A program made the translations under genes and the position numbers. From Moraxella oblonga NBRC 102422 (GTDB lineage Bacteria; Pseudomonadota; Gammaproteobacteria; Pseudomonadales; Moraxellaceae): a DNA stretch of 64,000 nucleotides. The notes under the pieces are model-generated. The model ran no database searches and was not told the origin of the DNA. It worked only from the letters and a program-made list of their open reading frames with translations. The DNA is taken from positions 1 through 64,000 of the forward strand of contig NZ_BCYQ01000007.1 of assembly GCF_001598275.1 (NCBI RefSeq), written 5' to 3'. Below are positions 36,552 through 45,023 of this stretch, one piece after another (position 1 is the stretch's first letter; the number at the start of each line of letters is the position of its first letter).

Positions 36552-38108
36552 ATGAAACCCGTGATGATAGACACCACCGCCCGCCACGAAGCGATTGCCA
36601 AATCCATTTTTGAGACAGGATTGTCCCGTGATGAACTTTTGGGGGCGATAGATTTGGGGTCAAACAGTTTTCATTTGGCGATTGCTCGGCTTGACCATGG
36701 CGAGGTACGCCGTATCGCCAGTATCTCCGAAAAAGTCCAACTTGGGGCAGGACTTGATGAAAATAATATTCTGTCAGAGGAGGCGATGGAGCGTGGGATT
36801 GAGTGCTTGAAACGGTTTTTACCCCATGTTAGTGAGATTGCTCATGACCGTTTACGCATCGTGGCGACCAATGCCCTGCGTAAAGCGGTTAATGCAGGCG
36901 AGTTTATCCGCCGTGCCAACACTTTTTTGCCAAAACCCATTGAGGTGATTGCGGGGCGTGAAGAGGCTCGCCTGATTTATTTGGGTGTGTCGCATTCTAA
37001 TGCCAGTACTGATAAACGCCTTGTTATTGATATTGGCGGGGGTAGTACAGAGTTTATCATTGGACAAGGTTTTGAGCCGATTGAGATGGAAAGCTTGCAA
37101 ATGGGCTGTGTGTCATTCACACGCAAATTTTTTGCTGATGGGCGTATTAGTGAAAAAGCCTTTGACCAAGCCATGACCGCTACCGCCACCGAACTGCTAT
37201 CTATCACCAAACGTTATAAAAAAGTGGGTTGGGATAATGTCATTGCTTCGTCTGGCACGGCTAAGGCGGTGCGATTGGTTTTGCAAGAGTTGGGTTGGGC
37301 GGGCGAACGCATCACGCTTGATGGCATGGCAAAACTCAAAAAACACTTGATTAAACTTGGCAATGTTGACAAAATTGAATTTGAAGGAGTTAAAGCACAC
37401 CGTCAGGCTGTGTTTCCAGCAGGCTTTGCTGAACTTTATGCAATCATGCAGACCTTGGGCATTGAAGAGTTGTATTATTCTGATGGGGCATTGCGTGAAG
37501 GTGTGATGTATGACATATTGGGTAGGCTTGGCAACGAAGATGTGCGAGACCGCTCTGTATCAGCACTGGCACAGCGTTATTCGGTGGATATTAAGCAGGC
37601 AGGGCGTGTCATGGCGACAGTTGGGCGACTGTTTGATGCGGTGCGTGATGTGCTTGGTTTTGATGATGAAGACCGTGATTTGCTTCGTAGGGCATCCAAC
37701 CTACACGAGATTGGGCTTGCGGTGGGGCATAGCAACTATCAGCGTCATAGTGCGTATTTGCTTGAATTTTCGGACATTGCAGGTTTTGCTCAGACAGGGC
37801 AGGCGAGCATGGCTCAGATTGCCCTAAATCATAGACGTAAATTAAAACCTGAAAATTTAGAAATCACCGAAAACTTGGGCGGTCGCAAACTTGTCTATCT
37901 GTGTCTGATTTTACGCCTTGCCGTTACCGCCAATCAATCACGCACCATAAAATCCGCTCCCATTTACCTATCAATCATGGGAAAAAATAAAGACCATTGG
38001 CAAATCACTTTGGGCGATGGTTTGCACAAAGAATTGATTGTTAGCCAGCTTAATGAAGATGTTGCTCAATTTGCCAAATGGGGGGTTAAACTGTCGGTGG
38101 TGGGGTAA
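36552..38108 (+). CDS. ppx: Exopolyphosphatase Ppx (Ppx/GppA family)
   Basis: Releases orthophosphate from polyphosphate; the related GppA converts pppGpp to ppGpp, and the two cannot be fully separated by eye. It is 518 residues with the actin-like ATPase fold: phosphate 1 motif GAIDLGSNSFHLAIAR, a middle RIVATNALR, phosphate 2 VIDIGGGSTEFIIG, then an HD-like C-terminal helical domain (LHEIGLAVGHSNYQRHSAYLL). This length and domain order are typical of long Ppx. It is alone on the plus strand, 114 bp from the previous gene. Confidence 0.93.
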   Translation: MKPVMIDTTARHEAIAKSIFETGLSRDELLGAIDLGSNSFHLAIARLDHGEVRRIASISEKVQLGAGLDENNILSEEAMERGIECLKRFLPHVSEIAHDRLRIVATNALRKAVNAGEFIRRANTFLPKPIEVIAGREEARLIYLGVSHSNASTDKRLVIDIGGGSTEFIIGQGFEPIEMESLQMGCVSFTRKFFADGRISEKAFDQAMTATATELLSITKRYKKVGWDNVIASSGTAKAVRLVLQELGWAGERITLDGMAKLKKHLIKLGNVDKIEFEGVKAHRQAVFPAGFAELYAIMQTLGIEELYYSDGALREGVMYDILGRLGNEDVRDRSVSALAQRYSVDIKQAGRVMATVGRLFDAVRDVLGFDDEDRDLLRRASNLHEIGLAVGHSNYQRHSAYLLEFSDIAGFAQTGQASMAQIALNHRRKLKPENLEITENLGGRKLVYLCLILRLAVTANQSRTIKSAPIYLSIMGKNKDHWQITLGDGLHKELIVSQLNEDVAQFAKWGVKLSVVG

Positions 38109-38623
38109 ATCCATAACCGCATATCAGAGCAATGACGACATACCAAGCCGTAAAGCATTCCCTTGTCATTTATTATCATACGTGAAAATGCAAGCAGGAA
38201 GTAACTTGCAGAGTAATATGACAAATTTGTGCAAGATGCTTGGCAAATTTGCGGTGTGTTGATGATTGTACCGATAGCATGGTTGAGTGTTTGTTGGGTG
38301 CTAGGGGTGCAACATCAGATGAGTTAATGACGATTGGGTGTTTTTGACCCATTATGACAGTGGTAGTGTTTGCAACATGGGGGCGACTTATTATTTTGAA
38401 CATCAACATGAAAAATATGTTTCCAAAAGCCCTAAGGTTGCATTTGGATAATTGGCAACATGGTAAAAATGCTCCAACAAGACCCCACCGCCACCCATTT
38501 TCCTTTTGCCAAGAAAAATTACATCAATGGGCGAGCGTGGGACGAACCCTAAAAATTTCCCAAACCCCAAAAAATATGCTAAACTATCTAAGTTTACATT
38601 TGTATAGATTATAAGGAAAATTT
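38109..38623. other. Long gene-free region upstream of accA
   Basis: A 515-bp gap. The longest frames are short and lack ribosome binding sites. It includes a small stem TGGGT/ACCCA near 38335-38351 and an AAGGAAAA ribosome binding site for accA at the end. It is slightly more GC-rich than other gaps, so it may be a decayed gene or an unrecognised small RNA. I see nothing that decides it. Confidence 0.4.
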
Positions 38624-39433
38624 ATGACCCAAACCATTAACCAAGTCTGGGAGCGAGTCAAACTGGCTCGCCATGCTGACCGCCCACTTTTTTTAGATTA
38701 TGTCAATACGCTGTTTAGTGAATTTGATGAGTTGCACGGCGACCGTGCTTTTGGTGATGACCGTGCGATTTTGGGCGGTCTTGCTCGTTTTGATGGTAAG
38801 CCTGTCATGGTTATCGGTCAGCACCGTGGGCGTAACACTCGTGAGCGGATTACTCATAATTTTGGCATGGCAAGTCCAGAGGGGTATCGTAAGGTCATCA
38901 GACTTGTGCAGATGGCGGAGCGATTTGGCTTGCCTGTTTTGACCTTTATTGACACACCGGGTGCATATCCGGGTGTGGGTGCAGAGGAACGTGGGCAGGC
39001 GGAAGCCATTGCCAAATCCATTGCGGTATTTAGCAGTCTAAACACCCCAATCATCGCCACCGTCATCGGTGAGGGTGGTTCTGGTGGGGCACTCGCAATC
39101 GGTGTGGCGGACAAGGTCAATATGCTCCAAAATAGCATTTATTCGGTCATCTCCCCCGAAGGCTGTGCATCTATCCTATGGAAAACGGCGGATAAAGCTC
39201 CCGAAGCTTCCGAAGCACTCAAACTGTCAGCTGACAACCTACATCAGCTAGGTTTGATTGACGAGGTGGTGGACGAAGGCTCTGGTGGTCATGTTGAGTC
39301 TCATGTGGTTATGGCAAATTTAAAAGCGTTATTAACCAGTCAACTAGATGAGCTTGAAACTTTGGGTAAAAATGATTTACTAAGCGGTCGCTATGATAGG
39401 TTGATGAAATTTAATTCAACAATCTCTCTATGA
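38624..39433 (+). CDS. accA: Acetyl-CoA carboxylase carboxyltransferase subunit alpha, short form
   Basis: Transfers carboxyl from biotin to acetyl-CoA together with AccD, the first step of fatty acid synthesis. It is 269 residues against about 319 in E. coli: the N-terminal coiled segment of roughly 50 residues is missing and the protein begins at the carboxyltransferase domain ([19 protein letters not shown]). Conserved oxyanion-hole segments are [37 protein letters not shown] and [12 protein letters not shown]. The good AAGGAAAA site before ATG 38624 supports a genuine short start. A similarly short AccA is, to my recollection, normal in Moraxellaceae. Confidence 0.93.
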   Translation: MTQTINQVWERVKLARHADRPLFLDYVNTLFSEFDELHGDRAFGDDRAILGGLARFDGKPVMVIGQHRGRNTRERITHNFGMASPEGYRKVIRLVQMAERFGLPVLTFIDTPGAYPGVGAEERGQAEAIAKSIAVFSSLNTPIIATVIGEGGSGGALAIGVADKVNMLQNSIYSVISPEGCASILWKTADKAPEASEALKLSADNLHQLGLIDEVVDEGSGGHVESHVVMANLKALLTSQLDELETLGKNDLLSGRYDRLMKFNSTISL

Positions 39434-39513
39434 ATCATGCCTTTGTGATGATAAAGATAAACTCGTTGTTTGTTGTAAAATGTACATAATTGACATATTG
39501 GCATAAAAATTAC

Positions 39514-39543
39514 TTGACAAATGCGGGGTTTATCTTTTATCAT
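39514..39543 (+). promoter_or_regulatory. Promoter of rho
   Basis: TTGACA (39514-39519), 18-nt spacer, TATCAT (39538-39543). The predicted start near 39550 falls at the first base of the leader hairpin. A second TTGACA lies at 39490-39495 without a good partner. Confidence 0.65.
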
Positions 39544-39548
39544 TGACA

Positions 39549-39574
39549 AAAGTAGGCAATCGTCTGCTTTTTCT
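39549..39574 (+). promoter_or_regulatory. Hairpin and T-tract in the rho leader
   Basis: AAAGTAGGC (39549-39557) pairs with GTCTGCTTT (39562-39570) with two G-U pairs and a 4-nt loop. TTCTTTTTCTT follows. It resembles an intrinsic terminator but starts at the very 5' end of the predicted transcript, so it could be a 5'-protecting stem or an attenuator for rho autoregulation. Confidence 0.5.
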
Positions 39575-39638
39575 TTTTCTTATCCCCTTTTTTCACATCA
39601 TTTCCACTTGCACATTTGTGTATATGGTCAGCCTTTTT

Positions 39639-40910
39639 ATGAATTTAACCGAATTAAAACGCAAGTCCGTAGGTGAGTTACTTGCCATCGCCCAAGTCAT
39701 GGGGCTTGAAAATATGGCTCGTAGCCGTAAACAAGACATTATTTTTGCTATTTTAAAAACCCACGCCCACAACGGCGAGCCTATTTATGGTGATGGGGTG
39801 TTGGAGATTTTGCCCGATGGATTTGGATTTTTGCGGTCATCAGAGGGATCTTATTTGGCAGGACCTGACGACATTTATGTGTCGCCCAGCCAAATTCGCC
39901 GTTTCAACCTCCAAACAGGCGACTCTATCGCAGGGCAAATTCGTCCGCCCAAAGATTCTGAGCGTTATTTTGCTTTATTAAAGGTCAGCGAAATCAATTT
40001 TGATACGCCAGACCGCTCACGCCATAAGTTGATTTTTGAGAATTTAACACCGCTTTTTCCTACCCAGCAGTTACGCCTAGAAGTTGGCAATGGTACGACC
40101 GAAGATTTGACGGGGCGTGTGATTGATTTGATTGCTCCGATTGGTAAGGGTCAGCGTTCCATCATCGTTGCCCCACCCAAAGCGGGTAAGACTGTACTTT
40201 TACAAAACATCGCCCAAGCGATTGCCAAAAATCACCCAGAGTGCTATCTGATTGTACTGCTCATTGACGAACGCCCAGAAGAGGTTACCGAAATGCAACG
40301 CACTGTGCGTGGTGAGGTGGTTGCCTCTACTTTTGATGAGCCGCCCACTCGTCATATCCAAGTTGCCGAAATGGTGATTGAAAAAGCCAAGCGTCTTGTT
40401 GAACATAAACAAGATGTGGTAATTTTGCTTGATAGTATCACACGCCTTGCTCGTGCTTATAATACCGTAATCCCTTCAAGTGGCAAGGTTTTGACAGGTG
40501 GTGTTGATGCCAACGCTTTAGAACGCCCAAAACGTTTTTTTGGGGCGGCTCGTAACGTGGAAGAAGGCGGAAGCTTGACGATTATCAGCACTGCCTTGAC
40601 CGATACAGGCTCTAAGATGGACGGTGTGATTTTTGAAGAATTTAAAGGCACTGGCAACCAAGAAGTTACCCTAGAACGTGAACTTGCCGAAAGACGAGTA
40701 TTCCCCGCCATTAACATCAAAAAATCCAGTACTCGCCGTGAAGAGCGTCTTATAGACGAAGAAATGCTCCGTAAGGTGTGGGTGCTTCGCAAGCTTTTGC
40801 AACCTATGGACGATTATCAAGCAACAGAGTTTTTGCTTGAACGTCTCAAAGAAGCCAAAACTAATGATGAATTTTTTAGTAACATGACCAAAAAATCACA
40901 AAACACCTAA
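39639..40910 (+). CDS. rho: Transcription termination factor Rho
   Basis: Hexameric RNA helicase that ends transcription at Rho-dependent sites. It is 423 residues from ATG 39639 ([19 protein letters not shown]), close to the E. coli 419; the 32-residue extension in the longer frame is leader. The N-terminal helical and cold-shock RNA-binding domain carries [22 protein letters not shown]. The ATPase has Walker [12 protein letters not shown], Walker [12 protein letters not shown], the Q-loop [11 protein letters not shown] and the R-loop GTGNQEV. It has its own promoter and leader hairpin. Confidence 0.96.
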   Translation: MNLTELKRKSVGELLAIAQVMGLENMARSRKQDIIFAILKTHAHNGEPIYGDGVLEILPDGFGFLRSSEGSYLAGPDDIYVSPSQIRRFNLQTGDSIAGQIRPPKDSERYFALLKVSEINFDTPDRSRHKLIFENLTPLFPTQQLRLEVGNGTTEDLTGRVIDLIAPIGKGQRSIIVAPPKAGKTVLLQNIAQAIAKNHPECYLIVLLIDERPEEVTEMQRTVRGEVVASTFDEPPTRHIQVAEMVIEKAKRLVEHKQDVVILLDSITRLARAYNTVIPSSGKVLTGGVDANALERPKRFFGAARNVEEGGSLTIISTALTDTGSKMDGVIFEEFKGTGNQEVTLERELAERRVFPAINIKKSSTRREERLIDEEMLRKVWVLRKLLQPMDDYQATEFLLERLKEAKTNDEFFSNMTKKSQNT

Positions 40911-41024
40911 AAGTGCAGGTTTTTTATTTGTTTTTTTGATGAGTTTATGTTATTATTGAGATAATGGGCATTGTGTTTTTAACATTTTGTTACATTTTTA
41001 ATGTAAGGTTTTACCAAAAATCAC

Positions 41025-41054
41025 TTGTATGTAAAAAACACATTCCTGTATAAT
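41025..41054 (+). promoter_or_regulatory. Promoter of the repeat lipoprotein gene
   Basis: TTGTAT (41025-41030), 18-nt spacer, consensus TATAAT (41049-41054). This predicts a leader of about 87 nt before ATG 41148. Confidence 0.65.
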
Positions 41055-41147
41055 CCGCACCACAGTTTAGTATGTTGCTAATCTTGGTTTTTAAAATCAA
41101 ATTATAACAAATAAAACTGTTACCTATTTTATTTATGGAGCTATCCA

Positions 41148-41474
41148 ATGAAAGCTAATTTAGTCCTTTCTTCTCTACTTGCTGCATCACTAGTTTTGAC
41201 TGCATGTTCTAAGCCTGCTGAGCAAGCACCTGCTGAGCCAAAACCTGAAACTGCTACCCAACCTGCTGAGCAAGTACCTGCTGAAAACACTGCCCAACCT
41301 GCAGCCGAAGGTGAAGCTGCCGCTCAACCTGCTGGCGAAGCTACTGCCCAACCTGCAGCCGAAGGTGAAGCTGCCGCTCAACCTGCTGGCGAAGCCAATG
41401 CAGAAGCTCAAGCTGCTGCTGACGCACCTGTAGCCGAAGCTACCGCAGAAGCTCCAAAAGCTGAAGGCAAATAA
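41148..41474 (+). CDS. Ala/Pro/Glu-rich repeat lipoprotein
   Basis: A 108-residue lipoprotein. Signal MKANLVLSSLLAASLVLTAC ends in the lipobox LTAC at Cys20. The mature part is made of Ala, Pro, Glu, Gln, Thr and Gly only in most stretches, with repeats of AQPA and AEGEAAAQPAGEA. It contains two near-identical 18-residue units (from a 54-bp tandem repeat at 41289-41396). No globular domain is visible; such sequences form extended, flexible tethers in the periplasm or on the surface. The GGAG site 7-8 nt upstream, a consensus promoter and a strong terminator point to an abundant product. Confidence 0.85.
   Translation: MKANLVLSSLLAASLVLTACSKPAEQAPAEPKPETATQPAEQVPAENTAQPAAEGEAAAQPAGEATAQPAAEGEAAAQPAGEANAEAQAAADAPVAEATAEAPKAEGK
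41289..41396 (+). repeat. 54-bp tandem repeat, two copies
   Basis: Units at 41289-41342 and 41343-41396 differ only in the final base. The period is a multiple of three, so copy-number change would keep the lipoprotein frame. Confidence 0.9.
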
Positions 41475-41497
41475 TCGCTTAGTGCAAATTATGCAAA

Positions 41498-41529
41498 TAA
41501 AAGAGCCTACAATGGCTCTTTTATTTTTT
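41498..41529 (+). terminator. Terminator of the repeat lipoprotein gene
   Basis: TAAAAGAGCC (41498-41507) and GGCTCTTTTA (41514-41523) form a perfect 10-bp stem with a 6-nt loop, followed by TTTTTT. Confidence 0.9.
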
Positions 41530-41589
41530 GTGTGCTAGGGCGTGATGTCTAAATTGTGATATATACTAAACGAACCTAAAAACTGGTAC

Positions 41590-41671
41590 AAAAACCGTTC
41601 ACCCCAAGCTAAGCCTTTGGGTGAGGCGGTTTTTTTTTGTTATGGTTTGATAAACTTGCCACGAACGAAAA
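41590..41671 (+). repeat. Composite intergenic repeat, copy B
   Basis: AAAAACCG (41590-41597) pairs with CGGTTTTT (41627-41634). An inner stem TTCACCC/GGGTGAG (one G-U pair) and one bulged G repeat the architecture of copy A at 30699. A T-run and then ATGGTTTGATAAACTTGCC and ACGAACGAAAA follow, matching the copy A second half apart from point changes. Confidence 0.7.
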
Positions 41672-41704
41672 CCATAACAATTTTGAAGTTGGGTTGGTAT
41701 ATAT

Positions 41705-41737
41705 GATGGTTTGATAAACTTGCCACAAACAAAAAAC
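41705..41737 (+). repeat. Composite intergenic repeat, second half only (copy C)
   Basis: ATGGTTTGATAAACTTGCC followed by ACAAACAAAAAACT repeats the second half of copies A and B without the hairpin. It lies 63 bp from copy B, so the B-C spacing may reflect a local duplication. Confidence 0.65.
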
Positions 41738-41860
41738 TTTTGCTGGACTTTAAATTTATCATAAATGCAAAACAATATCCTAATTTGTAGAGGTGATTGT
41801 CATTTGAGCTTAAAATGGTATTAAATTTTGGTGGGGCGAAGTTGGGCTTTTTAGTTAAAA

Positions 41861-41891
41861 TTAAAAAAGCACCCAAAATTTGGGTGCTTTT
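41861..41891 (-). terminator. Terminator of tRNA-Phe
   Basis: AAAAGCACCC (41865-41874) pairs with GGGTGCTTTT (41882-41891) around AAAATTT. On the minus strand it runs into TTTTTTAA. It starts 7 bp past the tRNA 3' end. Confidence 0.85.
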
Positions 41892-41898
41892 CATAATA

Positions 41899-41974
41899 TG
41901 GTGGCGTGGGGCAGGATCGAACTGCCGACACACGGATTTTCAATCCGTTGCTCTCCCGACTGAGCTACCGCGCC
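41899..41974 (-). tRNA. tRNA-Phe (GAA)
   Basis: A 76-nt tRNA with encoded CCA. The anticodon loop TTGAAAA (anticodon GAA) is closed by the stem ACGGA/TCCGT, the T-arm is GGCAG TTCGATC CTGCC and the D-arm contains AGCTCAGTCGGGAGAGC. The acceptor 5' strand is GGCGCGG and the 3' strand CCACGCC, so the fifth pair is C-A rather than a Watson-Crick pair. Promoter and terminator flank it, so it is transcribed alone. Confidence 0.95.
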
Positions 41975-42002
41975 AGTTAGTTTCATTAACTAAGTGGTGC
42001 GT

Positions 42003-42030
42003 ATTATAGCGTATTTTTCAAACTTTGCAA
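42003..42030 (-). promoter_or_regulatory. Promoter of tRNA-Phe
   Basis: On the minus strand TTGCAA (42030-42025), 16-nt spacer, consensus TATAAT (42008-42003), then the C-rich start region ACGCACC. The predicted start lies about 20 nt before the tRNA 5' end. Confidence 0.7.
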
Positions 42031-42161
42031 GTGCTTTTGGTTAAAAATTTATAAATTTTTTAAAAAATGGGCATAATTTTTGGTTTTGCCATAAATTTTA
42101 CCCAAAAATTGGGTGTTTTGGGGTATGATAGTCTCTCTATTTGGGTAATTTGGGCAAAATC

Positions 42162-43058
42162 ATGTTTGATAAAAATAATTTAAAAAACGTACAAGAGCTG
42201 GTTATTTCACAGCTTGATGCTGACTTTATGATGATGTTTGATGGTGTTGATTTGCCAAGCCCTCTGGATGAGGCGAGTCGTTATGCGGCATCCAACGGTG
42301 GCAAGAGGGTGCGACCGCTTTTGGTGTTGGCGACATTTTTGGCAGTCGGTCAAACTAAAATGGGGTCTATGGTACGCCGTGCGATGTTGGCGGTTGAGTG
42401 TATTCATAGTTATTCACTTGTTCATGATGATTTGCCATGTATGGACGATGATGAGCTAAGACGTGGCAAACTAACCTGCCATGTGGTCTATGGTGAGGCG
42501 GTTGCCATGCTTGTGGGTGATGTGTTGCAGTCGTTGGCTTTTGAGGTATTGGGCGGTAACTTTGGGCTGGGTGATGTTGATGATGGCGTGTGTGTTCGTT
42601 TGTTGAAAATATTATCACCCAATGCTCGGCGTATGGTGGCAGGTCAGCAGGCAGATTTGAATGGTGAAAAAAAATCACTCACCCAAAGTGAGCTTGAAAA
42701 CATTCATAAAGACAAAACAGGTGCATTAATCACAGCCAGCGTGCTTATGGGGGCGGTGTGTGGTGGTGCTTCTGATGAGCTGATGGTGAAACTTGAAAAA
42801 TACGCACAGTTGATTGGGTTGGCCTATCAAGTACAAGACGATGTGCTAGATGTCGTGGCGGATACAAAAACGCTTGGCAAACCTGCTGGCAGTGATGACA
42901 AACTGGATAAATCCACCTACGTCAAACTTTTGGGTGTGGATACAGCCCATGCTTATGCTGATGAGCTGTTTGAACAGGCAAGAGGGTATGTGGTGGATTT
43001 GGGTGAAAATAATCTACTGTTACAAATGGTGGATTGGCTACAAAAAAGGGGATATTGA
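42162..43058 (+). CDS. ispA: Farnesyl/geranyl diphosphate synthase IspA-like polyprenyl synthase
   Basis: Condenses isopentenyl diphosphate with allylic diphosphates to make farnesyl diphosphate for quinone, undecaprenol and other isoprenoids. It is 298 residues. First Asp-rich motif is DDLPCMDDDELRRG, the second is QVQDDVLDV and the upstream segment is GGKRVRPLLVLAT. The two residues between the Asp of the first motif (DDxxxxD) fit the bacterial type II farnesyl synthases. ATG 42162 is chosen over an upstream TTG at 42141. It converges on mutY with an 8-bp gap. Confidence 0.93.
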   Translation: MFDKNNLKNVQELVISQLDADFMMMFDGVDLPSPLDEASRYAASNGGKRVRPLLVLATFLAVGQTKMGSMVRRAMLAVECIHSYSLVHDDLPCMDDDELRRGKLTCHVVYGEAVAMLVGDVLQSLAFEVLGGNFGLGDVDDGVCVRLLKILSPNARRMVAGQQADLNGEKKSLTQSELENIHKDKTGALITASVLMGAVCGGASDELMVKLEKYAQLIGLAYQVQDDVLDVVADTKTLGKPAGSDDKLDKSTYVKLLGVDTAHAYADELFEQARGYVVDLGENNLLLQMVDWLQKRGY

Positions 43059-43066
43059 CAGGTTTG

Positions 43067-44215
43067 TCATGATTGGTCTAAAAGTTTGACCATAGCCTTT
43101 GGCACACCCAAGCCGTCCATGCCCGTTTGCCAAACAAAATCCACATTCATCGCTTGTAGGGCATGATTTATGGTGTGATATGACTGTTCGTTCACTTCAT
43201 ATTGTACCAGTGATAGATGCCAATGAAAGTGAGTGAGGGTGTGTTTTATGGTTTTTTTAATATGTAAATGTTGGTTTGGTAATAACTCAAAAATCTGACA
43301 TTCAGCAAGACTACTTTGGTGGGTGGGTGGTAGTTTGTCATGTAGGTTTTGGGCGGTGGATAAATCTTTGGGTGGGGTTATTTTATCATTGCCAACAGTC
43401 AATATAGGTAAGCAATACAAACCCTCCCAGATGGTGGTGTGGGTATTTTTGCGTTTTAGCCACAATAGCTTATCATTAAAACAAAAAGCAAAAACGAGCG
43501 AAAGGCGATGGGGTTTTTCGCTTTTTTTATTTTTGACGGGGTAGGCAGTAGGGTTGCCGTGAATATATGCGGTACAGTCGGCAGATAACGGGCAAGTGGC
43601 GCAGGTGGGGCGTGTGCGTGTGCAGACAGTTGCCCCCAAATCCATCATCGCTTGGGCAAATTTGCCACTATCAAGTGTGGGAGTGAGTGTGTCGGCAAGT
43701 TCCCATAGTTGTCGGTCAGTTGCACTTTTGGTGATGTCGCCATCAATGCCTGCCCAGCGTGTCAGCACTCGCTTGACATTGCCATCGCAAATCACTCCAC
43801 GCTCACGCACACCCATAGCCACAATCGCCCCTGCGGTACTGCGTCCTACGCCATGCACTTTTTGCCATTCATCAACTGTTTGGGGGAAATGCCCATGTAC
43901 GTTGAGATAATGAGCAACCTGTTTGGCTCCTTTGTGTAGGTTTTTGGCACGAGCATAATAACCAAGCCCTGCCCACAATGTCGCTACTTCGTCCCATTCT
44001 GCATTTGCCAAATCCTGTACGGTAGGAAATCGGTCAATAAACCGTTTAAAATAACCAATAACCGTAGCAACTTGGGTTTGTTGGAGCATGATTTCAGATA
44101 ACCAAACGGCATAAATATCGGCGACTGTTTGGTGATGGTATTGCCAAGGCAAATCATGGCGACCGTGCATAACAAACCAATCTAAGAGACGTGGGGCGAA
44201 AGTTGTGGTGTTCAT
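43067..44215 (-). CDS. mutY: Adenine DNA glycosylase MutY
   Basis: Removes adenine mispaired with 8-oxoguanine. It is about 382 residues from ATG 44215 (MNTTTFAPRLLDWF); a TTG at 44239 is a weaker alternative. The catalytic Glu lies in LSEIMLQQTQV, the helix-hairpin-helix is KVHGVGRSTAGAI and the catalytic Asp is in ICDGNVKRVLTR. The 4Fe-4S cluster ligands are in CTRTRPTCATCPLSADC. The C-terminal NUDIX-like domain for oxoG recognition follows (SLVFAFCFNDKLLWLKR). Confidence 0.95.
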   Translation of the reverse strand: MNTTTFAPRLLDWFVMHGRHDLPWQYHHQTVADIYAVWLSEIMLQQTQVATVIGYFKRFIDRFPTVQDLANAEWDEVATLWAGLGYYARAKNLHKGAKQVAHYLNVHGHFPQTVDEWQKVHGVGRSTAGAIVAMGVRERGVICDGNVKRVLTRWAGIDGDITKSATDRQLWELADTLTPTLDSGKFAQAMMDLGATVCTRTRPTCATCPLSADCTAYIHGNPTAYPVKNKKSEKPHRLSLVFAFCFNDKLLWLKRKNTHTTIWEGLYCLPILTVGNDKITPPKDLSTAQNLHDKLPPTHQSSLAECQIFELLPNQHLHIKKTIKHTLTHFHWHLSLVQYEVNEQSYHTINHALQAMNVDFVWQTGMDGLGVPKAMVKLLDQS

Positions 44216-44399
44216 TTCATCGTGTCTATATTTTGTCAAAAAATCATTATGGGGTTAAATGCCAAAATTTCATGAGTATTATCATCACATTTTTTCAATT
44301 GCGGATTTTTAAAATACTGACACCAGTATAAAAATGTGTTATAGTTGTTTTCCAATTTTTGTCAAGTTTTTGGTTAAGTTGTATTAGGATAATTGTATT

Positions 44400-45023
44400 A
44401 TGAGTGTTCATTTCCCACAAAACTCAAATGAGCATAACCCTTATTCGGCACCGACTGCGGATATGTCATATGATGATGAGTATTTTGAGTATGATACCAC
44501 ACCTTTTTATAAAGCCAGTGGTCGTATCGGACGAGTTCGCTTTTTTGCCTATACCATGATGTTGGTGCTGTGTGCGATGGTTGCGATGTTCGTATTGGGG
44601 ATATTGAGTGCGATTTTAATCCCCATGTTGGGCGAGAGTGTTGCTACTGTTTTGGGTATTCCTGTGATAGTGGTGTTGTGGGCAAGCATGGTGTATATTA
44701 ACTTCGCTCCTAGCATTCGCAGACTCAACGATTTGAACAAAACAGGTTGGATATCACTGTTGTATCTTGTGCCGATTGTTGGTATTTTGCTGTGGATTTA
44801 TCTGTCTTTTGCTCGTGGTGATGAAGGAGTGAACGACTACGGAGCGCCTGCTGAGCCACCTAGTACACTGATGACTATACTGGCATTGGTGTTGCCACTT
44901 GCATTTGTGGCGGGGCTTGGGATTATAGCAGCGATTGCCTTGCCAGCGTACCAAAGTTATGTTGAGAGAGCCCAAGAAGCCCAAATCCAACAAATGATTG
45001 AAGAGGCTCAAAAAGTCCAATGA
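44400..45023 (+). CDS. DUF805 membrane protein with a pilin-like C-terminal helix
   Basis: A 207-residue inner-membrane protein. After a hydrophilic N-terminus of about 43 residues comes a DUF805 region (GRIGRVRFFAYTMM, then RRLNDLNKTGWISLLYLVPIVGILLW). The last ~50 residues form a membrane helix and amphipathic tail, GLGIIAAIALPAYQSYVERA. It closely matches the start of type IV pilin mature proteins (AAIALPAYQ-Y-R), but without a prepilin peptidase site. It is the first gene of the MoxR operon and overlaps the RDD gene by 4 bp (ATGA). Confidence 0.82.
   Translation: MSVHFPQNSNEHNPYSAPTADMSYDDEYFEYDTTPFYKASGRIGRVRFFAYTMMLVLCAMVAMFVLGILSAILIPMLGESVATVLGIPVIVVLWASMVYINFAPSIRRLNDLNKTGWISLLYLVPIVGILLWIYLSFARGDEGVNDYGAPAEPPSTLMTILALVLPLAFVAGLGIIAAIALPAYQSYVERAQEAQIQQMIEEAQKVQ

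Noticed and set aside
38354-38614. 86-codon frame before accA, and a 30-codon frame at 38460-38552
   Set aside because: No ribosome binding site, no recognisable domain, unlike neighbouring codon use; kept as non-coding.
40905-40930. Rho-independent terminator after rho
   Set aside because: Only a 4-bp ACCT/AGGT stem with a mismatch precedes the T-run; too weak to list.
41994-42008. GGTGCGTATTAT beside tRNA-Phe as a third copy of the 17-bp palindrome
   Set aside because: Twelve bases match the left copy, but the second arm is absent, and the sequence is explained by the TATAAT box and C-rich start region of the tRNA promoter.
41797-42009. Open frame through the tRNA-Phe region
   Set aside because: It covers the tRNA gene on the opposite strand and its terminator; a clear artefact.
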